Counted from the first letter of the stretch, positions 11,120 through 22,286 are shown. The stretch: 64,000 nt of DNA from a secondary endosymbiont of Ctenarytaina eucalypti (GCF_000287335.1 NC_018419.1:248001-312000); one strand, 5' to 3'. The notes: generated from the sequence alone by a model not told the origin. Numbers and translations: made by a program.

Positions 11120-13510
11120 TCAATCCCTCAAGGATGCGTGGAATCGCTGCTTTAGTGCCGTTATGCAGCTTGCAACGGTTGCAGCAATCTCTTCTTCTTC
11201 CAGTGTACGAGTGGTATCCTGCAAAATGAGACTGATGGCTAGGCTCTTAAAGCCTTTCGATACGCCTCTCCCCCAGTACACGTCAAATAAGTTTACGCCA
11301 ACCAAATGATTTGAAGAAATCTTCTTACACTCCGCGATAATATCTGCTGCGGGGCAGTCATCAGCTACAATTACAGAAATGTCGCGGCGGTTAGCGGGGA
11401 ACCTAGAAATTGCATTCGCTTTAGGTATATTTCGCTTCGAAATCTTCTCCCAGAGAAGCTCAAACACTAGCGCACGGCCATTGACACTTAGTTTTTCCTC
11501 AATATCGGGATGAATCATACCAACAAATCCAATTATTTCATGTTCAAGATAAATCGCGGCACTCTGGCCAGGATGTAGAGCGGGATGCTTATGTGCTCTA
11601 AATTCAATATCGTCTAATTTTCCGGTAAGCTCAAGTATTGCCTCAAGATCTCCCTTAACATCATAAAAATCTACTGAGTCGCGCACTTGATCCCAGTGTT
11701 CATTGAACCGAGGGCCAGCAATAACCCCGGCTAGCATTAGATCCTGACTAATTTTTAGATCAGCCATACTATCAGACATAAAACGCAATCCACTTTCAAA
11801 TAAGCGAATGTGATGCTGCTGACGCTTCTGATTATAGACTACTGCATTAAGCAGGCCGGTCCATAATGACAAACGCATAGCGGACATATCCCGTGAAATC
11901 GGACTAATGAGCACTAGAGGCTCTTGTTGAGGATGTAGTAGTGCTTGTTTTGTAGGGTCGACAAAGCTATAAGTAATGGCTTCCTGATAACCGCGATCGA
12001 CCAGCAACGTTTTAACTCGTGACAGCGGAAGCGCCGATTCGCGATAAAGCGGAATTATAAGATCAGCGCGCACAGGTACATTTGGAATTGCATCGTAACC
12101 GTATACTCGAGCGACTTCCCCAATCAAATCTTCTTCAATAGCCATATCAAAACGCCAGCTCGGTGCTAGGGCTTGCCATCCGTCCTCGGTACCGCTGATC
12201 TGGAAGCCAAGACGGGTAAGGATATCGCTTACGTCCTCGTCTGGGATAATATGACCCATCAGACGTTTCAATTTTTTTCGTCTAAGTTGGATGGTAGTGG
12301 GGTGTCCTGAGTCAATTTTGGAGACCGCATTAGTAATCGGTCCCGGCTGACCGCCGCAAATTGATAGCAACAGCGTCGTTGCCCGCTCCATAGCGCGCGA
12401 CTGCAGCTCTGGATCCACTCCGCGCTCATAGCGGTGCGCCGCATCAGTGTTCAATCCGTAACGGCGGGCACGGCCAGTAATGGCCCATGGCTGGAAAAAG
12501 GCGCATTCTAGTACAACGTCTCGGGTAGTCGGGCTAATACCGGAAGCCGCCCCGCCAAAGATTCCTGCTATAGCCAATGCTTTCCCACGGTCAGCAATCA
12601 CTAGCGTATCAGACGAGAGCTTGACCTTACTGCCGTCTAGCAAGGTTAGAGGCTCATCCGGCGTAGCATAACGTACCACGATCCCGGCCTCGATACGATG
12701 CCGGTCGAAGGCGTGCATTGGCTGTCCTAGCTCCAAAAGCACGTATTTGGTGATATCCACCACCGAGCCTACCGATCGTAGACCGCAGCGTCGTAGTTTT
12801 TCCTTCATCCACAGCGGCGTTTTTGCACTAACGTTGATACTATTTATTACCCGGCACATATAGTGTGGACAGGCATCACCTGCCTCAATGCGAATTGGAA
12901 GTGAATCGCCGATAACCGGCATAACCGTCTCGATCACTGGCTGCACTAGCGTCATGCGGTTACGAACCGCTACATCGCGGGCAATACCTAGCAATCCTAG
13001 GCAATCGGCCCGGTTAGGCGTAACGCTGATGTTGATCGTATGATCGTCAAGCTGAAGATAAGAGCGGATATCTTGGCCGATAGGAGCATCAGTAGGCAGC
13101 TCGATGATACCCGAATGGTCGTCGCCAGAAATTCCTAGGTCAGAAAAAGAGCACAAAATGCCGTCAGACAACTCGCTGCACAATCTTGCTGTCTTGCTGT
13201 TGTAAGTGCCTGGCAGAAGGGAGCTGATTGTAGCTACTGCAACCCGCATCTCGGGACGACAATTGTGCGCATTGCAAACGATATCCAAGCATCGCTCAAG
13301 GCCAATATCCACCTTCGTCACCCACGATGTGTAGGCATTAGGATGTGCCTGGCATTCAATTACATGACCAATGACAACGCCGGTAAAACGACCCGCGACC
13401 GGCGCCACGCTATCTACTGTTAAGCCGTTCATTGTCATTTGTGCTACCAGCGCGTCGCTATCTATGGGTGGATTGACCCATTCACGGAGCCATAGCTCAC
13501 TGAATTTCAT
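11120..13510 (-). CDS. pheT: Phenylalanyl-tRNA synthetase beta subunit
   Basis: The beta chain of the alpha2-beta2 phenylalanyl-tRNA synthetase, which binds tRNA-Phe and edits Tyr-tRNA-Phe. The 796 residues match the E. coli length (795). Visible in order: the N-terminal tRNA-binding (EMAP-like) region, the B3/B4 editing region with GMVVDITNYV-like text ([11 protein letters not shown]) and GIFGG, the B5 region, the catalytic-like core with [11 protein letters not shown], and the C-terminal ferredoxin-fold anticodon-binding domain starting near [14 protein letters not shown]. It lies 15 bases after pheS and 4 bases before ihfA. The Shine-Dalgarno is weak (AAGATAAAGAT), suggesting translational coupling to pheS. 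Confidence 0.97.
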   Translation of the reverse strand: MKFSELWLREWVNPPIDSDALVAQMTMNGLTVDSVAPVAGRFTGVVIGHVIECQAHPNAYTSWVTKVDIGLERCLDIVCNAHNCRPEMRVAVATISSLLPGTYNSKTARLCSELSDGILCSFSDLGISGDDHSGIIELPTDAPIGQDIRSYLQLDDHTINISVTPNRADCLGLLGIARDVAVRNRMTLVQPVIETVMPVIGDSLPIRIEAGDACPHYMCRVINSINVSAKTPLWMKEKLRRCGLRSVGSVVDITKYVLLELGQPMHAFDRHRIEAGIVVRYATPDEPLTLLDGSKVKLSSDTLVIADRGKALAIAGIFGGAASGISPTTRDVVLECAFFQPWAITGRARRYGLNTDAAHRYERGVDPELQSRAMERATTLLLSICGGQPGPITNAVSKIDSGHPTTIQLRRKKLKRLMGHIIPDEDVSDILTRLGFQISGTEDGWQALAPSWRFDMAIEEDLIGEVARVYGYDAIPNVPVRADLIIPLYRESALPLSRVKTLLVDRGYQEAITYSFVDPTKQALLHPQQEPLVLISPISRDMSAMRLSLWTGLLNAVVYNQKRQQHHIRLFESGLRFMSDSMADLKISQDLMLAGVIAGPRFNEHWDQVRDSVDFYDVKGDLEAILELTGKLDDIEFRAHKHPALHPGQSAAIYLEHEIIGFVGMIHPDIEEKLSVNGRALVFELLWEKISKRNIPKANAISRFPANRRDISVIVADDCPAADIIAECKKISSNHLVGVNLFDVYWGRGVSKGFKSLAISLILQDTTRTLEEEEIAATVASCITALKQRFHASLRD

Positions 13511-13525
13511 ATCTTTATCTTGCCT

Positions 13526-14509
13526 TTATTTAAATTGTTTAAGAAAACGCAGATCGTTTTCAAAGAATGCGCGTATATCCCTGATATCGTAACTTAGCAT
13601 CGTCAACCTCTCCATGCCCATACCGAAGGCGAAGCCAGAGTAGATTTCCGGATCAATACCGATATTGCTTAGCACATTCGGATGGATCATGCCGCATCCC
13701 AGCACTTCCATCCAGCGACCGTTGTTTCTCCTGCAGTCTACTTCAGCGGAGGGCTCTGTAAATGGGAAATAAGATGGGCGAAAACGCACATGTAGATTTT
13801 CTTCAAAGAAATCACGTAGAAAATCATGCAAGGTGCCCTTCAGGTTACTGAAACTAATATCGGTATCGATAATTAGCCCCTCTATCTGATGAAACATCGG
13901 CGTATGAGTTTGGTCGTAATCATTGCGGTACACCCGTCCCGGAGAAAGAATACGTATCGGTGGCTGCTGAGTCTTCATGGTACGAATCTGTACGCAAGAA
14001 GTCTGCGTACGTAATAATCGGGTTGCGTCGAACCAGAAGGTATCGTGATCGTCGCGTGCAGGATGGTGAGCCGGAATATTCAAGGCGTCAAAATTGTGAT
14101 AATCATCTTCGATCTCGGGGCCGGTAACCACTGAAAACCCTAGTTTTCTGAAATACCGCGCAATGCGCGTAATAGTCTGCGATACCGGGTGAAGTCCTCC
14201 ATTTTCAAGGCGTCGCCCAGGTAGCGAGACGTCCAATGTCTGGGTCGCTAGTCGTGCTCCTAGGGAAGAGTGTTCTAGCACAGACTTGCGTTTAGCCAGC
14301 GCCTGCTGTACCTCTGCCTTGGCTTGGTTAAGTATAGCGCCTGCTGCCGGCCTAGAATCTGGCGATAGAGCCCGAAGCGCTGTCATGTGCCGGCAAAAAT
14401 ACCCTTTTTTGCCTAAATATTCGACACGCACGGCCTCTAAAGCGTTTATATCTTGGGAATTTTCGATGGCTGCTTTTATCCGCACAACCAACGCTGCGAG
14501 ATGTGGCAT
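13526..14509 (-). CDS. pheS: Phenylalanyl-tRNA synthetase alpha subunit
   Basis: Catalytic alpha chain of phenylalanyl-tRNA synthetase. Starting at the ATG at 14509 (MPHLAALVV) gives 327 residues, exactly the E. coli length; GAGGAAAGCA upstream supplies a good Shine-Dalgarno. The open frame continues 41 codons further upstream, but that part overlaps the attenuator and is not homologous. Class II motifs are intact: the N-terminal coiled coil, [21 protein letters not shown], motif 2 around [19 protein letters not shown], and motif 3 with [11 protein letters not shown]. Expression is probably controlled by the pheM leader upstream. Confidence 0.97.
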   Translation of the reverse strand: MPHLAALVVRIKAAIENSQDINALEAVRVEYLGKKGYFCRHMTALRALSPDSRPAAGAILNQAKAEVQQALAKRKSVLEHSSLGARLATQTLDVSLPGRRLENGGLHPVSQTITRIARYFRKLGFSVVTGPEIEDDYHNFDALNIPAHHPARDDHDTFWFDATRLLRTQTSCVQIRTMKTQQPPIRILSPGRVYRNDYDQTHTPMFHQIEGLIIDTDISFSNLKGTLHDFLRDFFEENLHVRFRPSYFPFTEPSAEVDCRRNNGRWMEVLGCGMIHPNVLSNIGIDPEIYSGFAFGMGMERLTMLSYDIRDIRAFFENDLRFLKQFK

Positions 14510-14551
14510 TGCTTTCCTCTTCATCCTGCTATAATAGATGAGCTTCAGCAT

Positions 14552-14578
14552 CAAAAAAGGAGCGAGGTCGCCTGGCTC
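14552..14578 (-). terminator. Putative pheST attenuator terminator
   Basis: Read on the minus strand, GAGC-C-AGG (loop CGA) CCT-C-GCTC forms a stem with one C-C mismatch, followed after one C by six T residues. It lies about 45 bases upstream of the pheS start and well downstream of pheM, the right order for the terminator of the phenylalanine attenuator known in E. coli. The competing antiterminator pairing was not worked out. Confidence 0.5.
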
Positions 14579-14665
14579 ACCCACAGCGCGTAGCGCTGCC
14601 GCTAGAAAACAATACAGCATTTTTCCCCTCAAGAGGGTTACTAGCGCTATTTTCGTGTCGTGGCC

Positions 14666-14689
14666 TACCCCGCCTGTCCAAGCGGGGTA
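14666..14689. repeat. GC-rich hairpin in the pheM-pheS leader
   Basis: TACCCCGC pairs perfectly with GCGGGGTA, and the stem extends two more pairs if one T-G wobble is allowed, around a 4-base loop. It has no T-run on either strand, so it may be a pause or anti-attenuator stem rather than a terminator. Confidence 0.55.
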
Positions 14690-14739
14690 AGCATTATTGA
14701 ATGATTAAAAATCATGCTGCTTTTAAATATATTTAAGTA

Positions 14740-14900
14740 GATAATCCTTGCTGTCTCGTGTCTATTGTTTTTTTTTATAAATGGTTGAATAAGTAGCTTT
14801 TTGTGCTGAAGGTTACGTGAATCAACTAACGTTCAGAATTTTAAGGTATAGCAATTAGACCTCATGAAAAAATGATAGACGTGAGACAGCAAGGATTATC
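14740..14900. repeat. 26-bp inverted repeat flanking a 109-base spacer, pheST leader
   Basis: The arm 14740-14765 and the reverse complement of 14875-14900 match at 24 of 26 positions, sharing GAGACAGCAAGGATTATC without error. The two differences are transitions that give G-U pairs in plus-strand RNA but A-C mismatches in minus-strand (operon) RNA. It sits between pheM and pheS. It could be a mobile-element remnant, an inverted duplication, or part of the leader fold. Confidence 0.7.
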
Positions 14901-15031
14901 TAACCCCAAATAAGTCGCAGAACAGCATGAAACTCTGTTTTTTAAGAGTGCTCAGCTTACGTTAATCAGTACTTGATTTGTTCACTGCACCTATAGTAGA
15001 CAATGTTCTTCTTTAAACAAGCCTTGCTAAA

Positions 15032-15064
15032 TTAAAAAAACAAACGAAACCAGCAAGCATTCAT
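15032..15064 (-). CDS. pheM: pheST operon leader peptide PheM
   Basis: A 10-residue open frame, MNACWFRLFF, ending in TAA, about 90 bases downstream of rplT. E. coli PheM ([14 protein letters not shown]) begins MNA and has FR then a Phe run at the same positions; this one has three Phe codons, all TTT, two of them next to the stop. In E. coli, ribosome stalling on Phe codons of pheM lets transcription pass an attenuator into pheS and pheT. Position, strand and sequence all agree with that role. The peptide is shorter than in E. coli, and a 7-8 bp stem (GCAAGCA/TGCTTGC) overlaps its start codon. Confidence 0.8.
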   Translation of the reverse strand: MNACWFRLFF

Positions 15065-15156
15065 GCTTGCAGAACTTTGTTAGCGTTTGATATGTTTTTA
15101 AATCGTTTTCTTTCGGCCTAAAAGGAAATGGCACGGTTTTTATTACTGCACCTAAC

Positions 15157-15513
15157 TTACGATAGGGCATGTTTCGCTTTATCTGCTAGAGCGGAGAAAG
15201 CGGATTTTTCTAACACGCTGATATCCGAAAGTATTTTACGGTCTATCTCAATAGAGGCTTTTTTGAGGCCATTGATAAAATTACTATAAGAAATACCGTT
15301 CTGCCGGGCAGCAGCATTGATACGCGCGATCCAGAGCTGACGAAACTGACGTTTCTTTTGACGACGGTCACGATAAGCATATTGACCTGCTTTAATAACC
15401 GCCTGACAGGCTACCCGGTAAACGCGTGAACGTGCACCGTAGTAACCTTTTGCTTGTTTTAAGATTTTTTTGTGACGTGCACGTGCAACCAAACCTCGTT
15501 TTATACGAGCCAC
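15157..15513 (-). CDS. rplT: 50S ribosomal protein L20
   Basis: L20 is an early-assembling large-subunit protein that binds 23S rRNA and, in E. coli, represses its own operon. The 118 residues cover the whole family length, from [28 protein letters not shown] basic N-terminus (rRNA-binding extension) to the globular C-terminal half with [20 protein letters not shown]. No damage is visible. It follows rpmI by 43 bases. Confidence 0.97.
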   Translation of the reverse strand: MARIKRGLVARARHKKILKQAKGYYGARSRVYRVACQAVIKAGQYAYRDRRQKKRQFRQLWIARINAAARQNGISYSNFINGLKKASIEIDRKILSDISVLEKSAFSALADKAKHALS

Positions 15514-15556
15514 ATTCTTTCTCCTAAAGTCTTATTGAAATCTATTAAAATAACGC

Positions 15557-15754
15557 TTACGCATACGGTAGGGAACGCACGACAAACCTTAGATCCCCTT
15601 TAGAAACCATAGATTTTAGGCGGAGGTGACGCTTACGCTTAGTAGATTTTTTAGTCAGAATATGACGGATATTAGCATGCTTTCGCTTGAAACCGCCTGA
15701 AGCCGTTTTCTTAAAGCGCTTTGCAGCACCACGTATTGTCTTTAGTTTTGGCAT
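15557..15754 (-). CDS. rpmI: 50S ribosomal protein L35
   Basis: The start at 15754 ([17 protein letters not shown]) gives 65 residues, the E. coli length; the open frame runs 37 codons further upstream but that overlaps infC and has no homology. The protein is highly basic throughout, as expected for an rRNA-binding L35. It sits between infC and rplT, as in other enterics, 85 bases after infC. In E. coli its translation is repressed by L20 binding to an RNA fold that spans the infC-rpmI junction. Confidence 0.96.
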   Translation of the reverse strand: MPKLKTIRGAAKRFKKTASGGFKRKHANIRHILTKKSTKRKRHLRLKSMVSKGDLRFVVRSLPYA

Positions 15755-15801
15755 GAGTCTATCTCTACCACTTATTATTAATAATATGCAACACATAAGA
15801 G

Positions 15802-15824
15802 AAGGCGCCGCTAGAGAGCGCCTT
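15802..15824 (-). promoter_or_regulatory. Stem-loop in infC-rpmI gap, possible L20 control region
   Basis: AAGGCGC pairs exactly with GCGCCTT around a 9-base loop, 16 bases after the infC stop and about 47 before rpmI. E. coli has attenuation and an L20-responsive structure in the same gap. The similarity is positional; the long-range pseudoknot was not traced. Confidence 0.4.
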
Positions 15825-15839
15825 AATTTTAAAACTTTA

Positions 15840-16379
15840 CTATTTCTTCTTAGGTGCGAGAACAATGGTCATCTGACGACCTTCAATTTTTGAAGGGGCA
15901 GATTCTACTACCGCCACTTCACTGAGATCTTGACAAACACGGTTCAGCACTTCGATTCCGATCTGCTGGTGCGCCATTTCACGACCACGAAACCGTAGGG
16001 TGATTTTGGCTTTATCACCATCTCCCAGAAATCGCACTAGATTGCGTAGTTTTACTTGATAGTCGCTTTCATCGGTGCCAGGACGAAATTTGATTTCTTT
16101 AACTTGAATAACTTTCTGCTTCTTCTTCTGTTCTTTAGTTAATTTACTCCTCTCATAGAGGAACTTGCCGTAATCCATGATTCGGCAAACCGGCGGTTCA
16201 GCATTGGGGCTGATTTCGACTAAATCAACGCGCTCTTCCTCAGCTTTTTCAAGCGCTTCACTTAGGCTGAAAATACCAAGCTGCTCGCCGTCGATATCCG
16301 TTAGACGAACCTCTGCAGCGCGAATTTCTCGGTTAATACGATTGGGACGTGCTGTCTGCACTCGTTTTCCGCCTTTAAT
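15840..16379 (-). CDS. infC: Translation initiation factor IF3, ATT start
   Basis: IF3 binds the 30S subunit, prevents premature subunit joining and rejects non-canonical start codons. The conserved N-terminus [16 protein letters not shown] is encoded from an ATT at 16377-16379, with GGAGG eight bases upstream, so the protein has 179 residues (E. coli 180). A later GTG would remove six conserved residues. In E. coli the AUU start lets IF3 repress its own synthesis, so that loop appears retained. The N-domain, the lysine-rich linker ([11 protein letters not shown]) and the C-domain ending VLAPKKK are intact. It follows thrS by 15 bases. Confidence 0.96.
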   Translation of the reverse strand: MKGGKRVQTARPNRINREIRAAEVRLTDIDGEQLGIFSLSEALEKAEEERVDLVEISPNAEPPVCRIMDYGKFLYERSKLTKEQKKKQKVIQVKEIKFRPGTDESDYQVKLRNLVRFLGDGDKAKITLRFRGREMAHQQIGIEVLNRVCQDLSEVAVVESAPSKIEGRQMTIVLAPKKK

Positions 16380-16394
16380 ACTTTATCCCTCCAG

Positions 16395-18311
16395 TTAATT
16401 AATACTACGGCAGCGGATTTCGTGCTGCAGCTTTTCAATAAGCTCGTTAACATAGATGCTACCTAAATTTTTACCGCGACGCGTGCGCACGGCAACCCTA
16501 CCTTGTGTCATCTCCTTATCTCCGCAGACCAAGATATAAGGCACACGAAGTAAAGTGTGTTGGCGGATTTTAAAGCCTATTTTTTCATTTCTCAAGTCTG
16601 CCTTTACTCGGATACCTACCGCTGACAGCTTTTCCGTTATTTTTGCAACATATTCAGACTGCTTATCGGTGATGTTCATTATTACCACCTGCGTCGGCGC
16701 TAGCCAGGTAGGATAGAAACCCGCATACTCTTCTGTTATTATCCCAATAAATCGTTCCATTGATCCTAAAATAGCTCGATGAATTATGACTGGGACTAGC
16801 CGTTCGTTATTTCTTCCCACATAGAAGGCGTTTAAGCGTGCAGGGAGTGAAAAGTCTAGCTGCACCGTGCCGCATTGCCAAGCGCGATTTAGGCAATCTA
16901 AAAGCGTAAACTCAATTTTCGGACCATAAAAAACCCCTTCTCCTGAATGGTATTCAAAGGCAATACCATTTTCCGTTAGTACGGAGGCCAAATCCTGCTC
17001 TGCCCGGTCCCAAACTTGATCGCTACCGATGCGCTTTGCAGGACGGGTAGACAATTTGATCAAGATTCTTTCAAAGCCAAACGTAGCATATACATCGTAC
17101 ACCATTTTGATGCAATTGTTTACTTCATCGCGCACCTGCTCTTCGGTACAGAAGATATGGGCATCGTCCTGAGTAAAACTTCGCACACGCATCAGCCCAT
17201 GCAACGAACCGGATGGCTCATTGCGATGGCAGCTCCCGAATTCCGCCATACGCAGCGGCAGATCACGGTAAGATTTTAGCCCCTGATTAAAAATCTGCAC
17301 GTGCCCCGGGCAGTTCATGGGTTTAATGCAATATTCCCGACTTTCGGACGATGTGGTAAACATATGCTCGGCGTAATTCTCCCAGTGCCCGGTCTTGTCC
17401 CAAAGCATGCGGTCCATCATAAACGCTCCCTTCACTTCCTGGTACTGATAATCTCGCAGCTTCATTCTTATAAAAGCTTCTAGCTCGCGGAACAGAGTCC
17501 AGCCATCATGATGCCAAAACACCATGCCCGGCGCTTCTGCTTGCATATGATAGAGATCAAGCTGTTTCCCGATCTTACGGTGATCTCGCTTCACGGACTC
17601 TGCTAAATACCGCAAATAAATATTTAGCTGTTTCTGATCACCCCAAGCTGTGCCGTAAATACGCTGTAGCATTTTATTTTTGCTGTCGCCACGCCAGTAG
17701 GCCCCAGACGTTTTTTGCAAAGTGAAGTGATGACAGAAGCGTATATTTGGCACATGCGGTCCGCGGCACATATCCACGTATTCTTCATGATGATACAACC
17801 CGGGGCGTTCATATCTGCTAATATTTTCATCGAGAATAGCTACTTTATAATCCTCGCCCCGCGCGAAAAATTCATCACGAGCCTGTTGCCAGCTAACGTT
17901 TTCTTTAATTATGGGATAATCTTTTTGAGCCAGTTCCTGCATCCGCTTGTTTAGCTGGTCGAGATCAGACTGGGTCAGGACATGATCGAGCTCGACGTCA
18001 TAATAAAAGCCTTGGTCAATAACAGGACCGATTGCCATTTTTGCATTCGGCCATAATTGTTTGATGGCGTGCCCCAGCAAATGCGCGCACGAGTGGCGGA
18101 TAATTTCTAGCCCCACCTGATCTTTAGCTGTAATTATGAAAAGCTTAGCATCGTGCTCGATGAGATCGACAGCATCCACCAGTTTCTCGTTAACGCGGGC
18201 TGCGATGCACGCTTTGGCTAATCGAGGACCAATGGCGCGTGCAACATCAAGAGAAGTGACAGGATGTAAAAACTGACGCTGACTGCCGTCAGGGAGAGTT
18301 ATAACGGGCAT
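16395..18311 (-). CDS. thrS: Threonyl-tRNA synthetase
   Basis: Charges tRNA-Thr and edits Ser-tRNA-Thr. The ATG at 18311 ([13 protein letters not shown]), with AAGGA seven bases upstream, gives 638 residues (E. coli 642); the upstream 33 codons of open frame are not homologous. Domains: N-terminal TGS (about 1-60), editing domain with [10 protein letters not shown] and [10 protein letters not shown], class II catalytic core with zinc ligands in MNCPGH (near 334), CHRNEPSG (near 385) and IHRAILGS (near 511), and a C-terminal anticodon-binding domain with [10 protein letters not shown]. It is the first gene of the operon with infC, rpmI, rplT, pheM, pheS, pheT and ihfA. Confidence 0.97.
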   Translation of the reverse strand: MPVITLPDGSQRQFLHPVTSLDVARAIGPRLAKACIAARVNEKLVDAVDLIEHDAKLFIITAKDQVGLEIIRHSCAHLLGHAIKQLWPNAKMAIGPVIDQGFYYDVELDHVLTQSDLDQLNKRMQELAQKDYPIIKENVSWQQARDEFFARGEDYKVAILDENISRYERPGLYHHEEYVDMCRGPHVPNIRFCHHFTLQKTSGAYWRGDSKNKMLQRIYGTAWGDQKQLNIYLRYLAESVKRDHRKIGKQLDLYHMQAEAPGMVFWHHDGWTLFRELEAFIRMKLRDYQYQEVKGAFMMDRMLWDKTGHWENYAEHMFTTSSESREYCIKPMNCPGHVQIFNQGLKSYRDLPLRMAEFGSCHRNEPSGSLHGLMRVRSFTQDDAHIFCTEEQVRDEVNNCIKMVYDVYATFGFERILIKLSTRPAKRIGSDQVWDRAEQDLASVLTENGIAFEYHSGEGVFYGPKIEFTLLDCLNRAWQCGTVQLDFSLPARLNAFYVGRNNERLVPVIIHRAILGSMERFIGIITEEYAGFYPTWLAPTQVVIMNITDKQSEYVAKITEKLSAVGIRVKADLRNEKIGFKIRQHTLLRVPYILVCGDKEMTQGRVAVRTRRGKNLGSIYVNELIEKLQHEIRCRSIN

Positions 18312-18335
18312 GCGTTTTTCCTTAATTTGCAGCCT

Positions 18336-18354
18336 TGATCGGTAGACAAGATCA
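18336..18354 (-). promoter_or_regulatory. Possible thrS operator stem-loop
   Basis: On the minus strand TGATC and GATCA form a stem around the loop TTGTCTACC, 25 to 43 bases upstream of the thrS start. E. coli thrS mRNA has an anticodon-arm mimic over the same interval, to which the synthetase binds to repress translation. This loop opens with T-TGT, which could imitate U33 plus a UGU threonine anticodon. The evidence is position and loop sequence only. Confidence 0.4.
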
Positions 18355-20564
18355 CTAACAAATAGAAAAATATGAAACTTCAAAAGACAAAATGCTATGT
18401 TGCTGAACATTGCACAATATGTGCACTAGCAGCTGTACATCAGTACCCTGTTTTACTACATAAAATATAATTTATAATATCTTAACACCCCTAAAAAAAA
18501 AATCTTTTTTATTCTATAGATTCCGTGCATAAAATATCGTTCTTCTTTAATAAACATAATTGCACGCTTTAAATCATCAAAAACATACAGGCACAGAATC
18601 ACAGTGAGCCCATCATCTAGAGGCGTTAATTTTTTGTTGCAAAATGCAAGAAATCGCCAATACATGCTTTGCATAGATAAAAAAAGAGGAAAAATTCAAT
18701 CTAACATACTACCATTCCTTTTAGCTGAATATTCATCCTCGCAATTCTAATAGACTTCAAGGTCTTAGGATATGCAATGAACGTCAATTTTTTTCTTAAA
18801 ATTACAAGATGATGTTATAGGATGTTAAAAATAAACCATCTAAACTTGATATTATTTAATTTTTATTGAGGTAAATAGCATAAGTTTCGATCTATATTTT
18901 CTGAAATTGATACGGCCCTTATTCGAGGGCATGATACTTTAATGCATCTTTTCTAATTTTAACAACATTTATTAAACATAATAAAATCTAAACCATTAGT
19001 TTAGTCAACCGTCTGAATCTCCACAGCGTACAACCAGCCTCTACTAAATCAAAAAAAGAGCAGGTTAGCTCTAGTAATAGTATCTCAGGATCAGTGTTGT
19101 TTTCCTCTTGGAAAATTCTTGCATGCGAAGAAGTAAAAATTTCCGCACTCGAGAATACAATTATTACGTTCCACAATTTTTTCATAAGTGCATATTCCGG
19201 CTATATATATCAAAAGATAATCAACCTCGATATTTATTATATACGCTCACTCTTTTACTAACCTCTCATTGATACCTTCCCTCTACAAGCAGGATTTTAC
19301 TTTTTGCCTGATTCGATATCACTATCCTCAATGGTGAGAAAAAATCGAGTAATAAGACTCTTGACACTATGATTCTACTAAATCGAAATATCTTTTAGCT
19401 TGTTTTGGTTCAGCGCCCAGCCTGTTCAACAAACACGGCTGCGAGTAATGTTTATGAATTTGGGATTTTTAAATAAAAGTTAGGTATTCAGTAATTTGCT
19501 AATGCTATGCCCTGTTTTAAATAACAGACATCGGCCAAATAGGCTTGGCTAATTTTCATCAACTGTTTAAAGTTTGTTATGCGTTTCTATAAACGCTTTC
19601 TGGGTTTCTGAACTGAACTCCTAAACACATGAGAGATACCTACAGGCTGTTTGTCAGTAAAACCTTTATAATACATTTATTTCATGATATCAAAAATGGA
19701 ATTACGAGGATACGCCCGACACTTAAACAGTGTACTCAATAATAGCCGCATGGTGCGAAAAAGTCATTCTTTAATATTATCTGAAAGTCATAAATTTTCT
19801 ATTCAAAACTATACCCATTTATTAAATCCGCTATTTTTAGGCGAATTTTCTTATTCTCTCATTAGTCGTTGAAATAATCGATTACGATAATTTTCTGAAT
19901 TAGATTGAGATTCTATAATAATCTCAGTCATAAAAAAATAGACCACATCTGATCATGCACATCATCGCTCACGCATAGATCAGTCGAATATTTAGAGATG
20001 TTTTGCTATTCAGCAGGAAAATGTTTATTTTTATAAAACAAGCGGCTTTCATAAAAAATGAAGTGTGGTCAATGAGTGCGAGTCTCTATCACTCGCTGAG
20101 TGCAAAAAGACTATTAAAAAAGATTGTATGTATGAGTCATGGGAAAAGGTGTTGTGCTAAATATTGTTAGATGCTTGCCGATACTTGCTGTTTTTTAACA
20201 TCTGGCGGTAGATGCTGCTCTGCCATCTAACATCGAGTAAAATTTTTTTAATCTCGAGGACGCCCTCATATTATGAGGTCTCATTCTATGCTTCTATTTT
20301 ACAGAGACAACTCAGCGCACTCAGTGCTACCGGCATAAAGTTTATTGATTAAACCACTCTCTTTCTGATCTAGTATACACAGAACTCACACTTCATCATT
20401 TTGCGTACAACTAATAAAAGATAGCATCAAGAGTAGTAGTGGTGTACTGTAATTGTGTCTTTGAGTATCACCAATCAATAAACCTCAGTCACTTTGACAG
20501 GATGCTGATAGACTTTAGGTGGAATATTTCATCAATATCGCCAGTATTGATTGAGGGACGACAC
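18355..20564. other. Non-coding stretch upstream of thrS and gmhA
   Basis: AT-rich, with no recognisable gene. A 65-codon frame on the minus strand at 18988-19185 starts MKKLWNVIIVF and has a signal-peptide-like beginning, but matches nothing I recognise. A 7-bp TGAGATT/AATCTCA stem is near 19903-19925. The promoter of the thrS operon must lie near 18360-18450 but I cannot place it confidently. Confidence 0.55.
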
Positions 20565-21149
20565 ATGTATAAGGATCTAATCCGCAGCGAACTTAACGAA
20601 GCCCTGCAAACTTTACAAAATTTTCTTAGTGATGAGCATCATATTCAATCTATTGAAGCGGCAGCTAAACTGATTGCCGATATTTTTAAAGCCGGTGGAA
20701 AAGTGTTTTCGTGCGGCAACGGTGGTTCACACTGCGATGCGATGCACTTTGCAGAAGAATTAACCGGACGTTATCGAGAAAATCGTCCAGGCTATCCCGC
20801 GATCGCTATTTCTGACCCCGGCTATCTATCTTGCGCGAGCAACGATTTTGGTTATGAGCAGGTCTTCTCGCGTTATATTGAAGCAGTGGGAAATTCATGC
20901 GATCTTTTGGTTGGCATTTCCACTTCTGGTAACTCAGAAAATATTATCCGGGCTATTCAATCGGCGCGCGGAAAAAAGATGCGGGTTATCTGCCTTACGG
21001 GAAGAGGTGGGGGAAAAATAGCTGGTAGCGCGGATGTAGAAATCTGCGTGCCCCATGTCGGGTATGCCGATCGAATTCAGGAAATGCATATCAAGGCCAT
21101 TCATATTCTAGTCCTGCTCATCGAGAAGGAAATGACGACGCTTCGGTAA
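20565..21149 (+). CDS. gmhA: Sedoheptulose 7-phosphate isomerase
   Basis: GmhA converts sedoheptulose 7-phosphate to D-glycero-manno-heptose 7-phosphate, the first step to ADP-heptose for the LPS inner core. The ATG at 20565 has GAGGGA eight to nine bases upstream and gives 194 residues (E. coli 192); 42 upstream in-frame codons are not homologous. The SIS fold is complete, with [36 protein letters not shown], the phosphosugar loop GISTSGNS, and the metal-site region HIKAIHIL near the C-terminus. It stands alone. Its retention argues that heptose-containing LPS is still made. Confidence 0.96.
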   Translation: MYKDLIRSELNEALQTLQNFLSDEHHIQSIEAAAKLIADIFKAGGKVFSCGNGGSHCDAMHFAEELTGRYRENRPGYPAIAISDPGYLSCASNDFGYEQVFSRYIEAVGNSCDLLVGISTSGNSENIIRAIQSARGKKMRVICLTGRGGGKIAGSADVEICVPHVGYADRIQEMHIKAIHILVLLIEKEMTTLR

Positions 21150-22286
21150 ACCTCATATCAGAAGGGGTACAGGTAGGAGGACATATACATAACAGCACTC
21201 AGTATAAACGCTACTGTAAAAAATATTTTTACGTTTTAATGTAACAAAAGTAATCCATGCATGTATTTAGCGATACATGTCTTTGATGCTTAATCTTGCT
21301 TAGAAGGGAATGCTATCAGCCTCCATCTCCCGCGCAATCATTTAATCACCAGAATAATGCTATTGAATAAATAAAAATTTATACATCTACACAACCATAC
21401 GTGTTGCTTTTTAGGTGATGCAGAGACCGTAAGACGTTTGTAGCAGCGTAATCTAATGAAGTCTTTTTTACCCTGGCACTTAGAAAAGATACTCAGGCAG
21501 ACTCAAATAAGGACCAGCAGCATTCTAAATAAGCATATAACTGCTTCTCTCCGCTAGTTCAATGTCGGATACCCACAGTTACCACTACGGTCTATTGCTA
21601 GGTATCTTGTTACCGCTGCTTGCACCTTGATGCGCCCCAGTTTCGTTGGAAGTATAGTCTCAGAGATGGCTAATCTTAGGACACCAGCTGCGGTGGTATC
21701 AGAGAATTTTATGGTCGTCTGAAAGAGAGTATTGAATAGTAATTTTTATCGACAGCACCATTAGCCGACACTGATCTGATTTTTAGGTCAGGCCCATTTC
21801 ATCACATTGAGAAGAGTTAATACATAAATAGCACTGTGGTTCGATAAATCAGAACTAGATAGTTTCATGTGTCGCTTTATTCGCTGCGAGAGAGCGATTG
21901 CACTATACGTTGATTTTTCTAGCACCACGTCTTCAACCTATAGCACAAGCTATAAATTAAGCGTGCTATAAATAACTAACTATGTAATCAGCACTACTGC
22001 TAAAAAATGGCATTAGTTATTTTGAATAATAAAAACCTAACCCTGCCCTTTGAAATCGCAGGGCTTTAATAAATTATCTATCTTCAAGCACTGGCAATCA
22101 AGGCTTCTCCCTAAAAATCAAACATGATGCACGAATGAATCAGCGTACTGCACTTGCATATTGCATCGAAAAAAATATTTCAGAATACAGTCAAAGCAGA
22201 GCGTCATCAATAACCTGCATGTGCTGAAAAATTATTTTATGATACAGGCAGATTCCTGAGTTCTTTGTCACCTATAACAAAGTATT
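21150..22286. other. Non-coding stretch between gmhA and dnaQ
   Basis: No recognisable gene on either strand. It contains an IS-end-like motif at 21831-21854 and a terminator-like stem CCCTGC/GCAGGG near 22032-22057 followed by CTTTAATA on the plus strand, with no gene in front of it. Confidence 0.55.
21831..21854. repeat. IS-end-like motif 2
   Basis: Contains GATAAATCAGAA preceded by GTGGTTC, close to the motif at 3372-3390 and consistent with a decayed IS5-type terminal repeat. No transposase is nearby. Confidence 0.3.

Noticed and set aside
15051..15068. GCAAGCA/TGCTTGC hairpin with a downstream T-run as the rplT terminator
   Set aside because: The T-run is about 15 bases past the stem and is made of the Phe codons of pheM; the stem overlaps the pheM start codon. 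Leader peptide is the better reading.
18988..19185. 65-codon minus-strand frame with signal-peptide-like start MKKLWNVIIVF
   Set aside because: Only a distant GGAA upstream and no family match; could be a chance frame or an exported-protein remnant.
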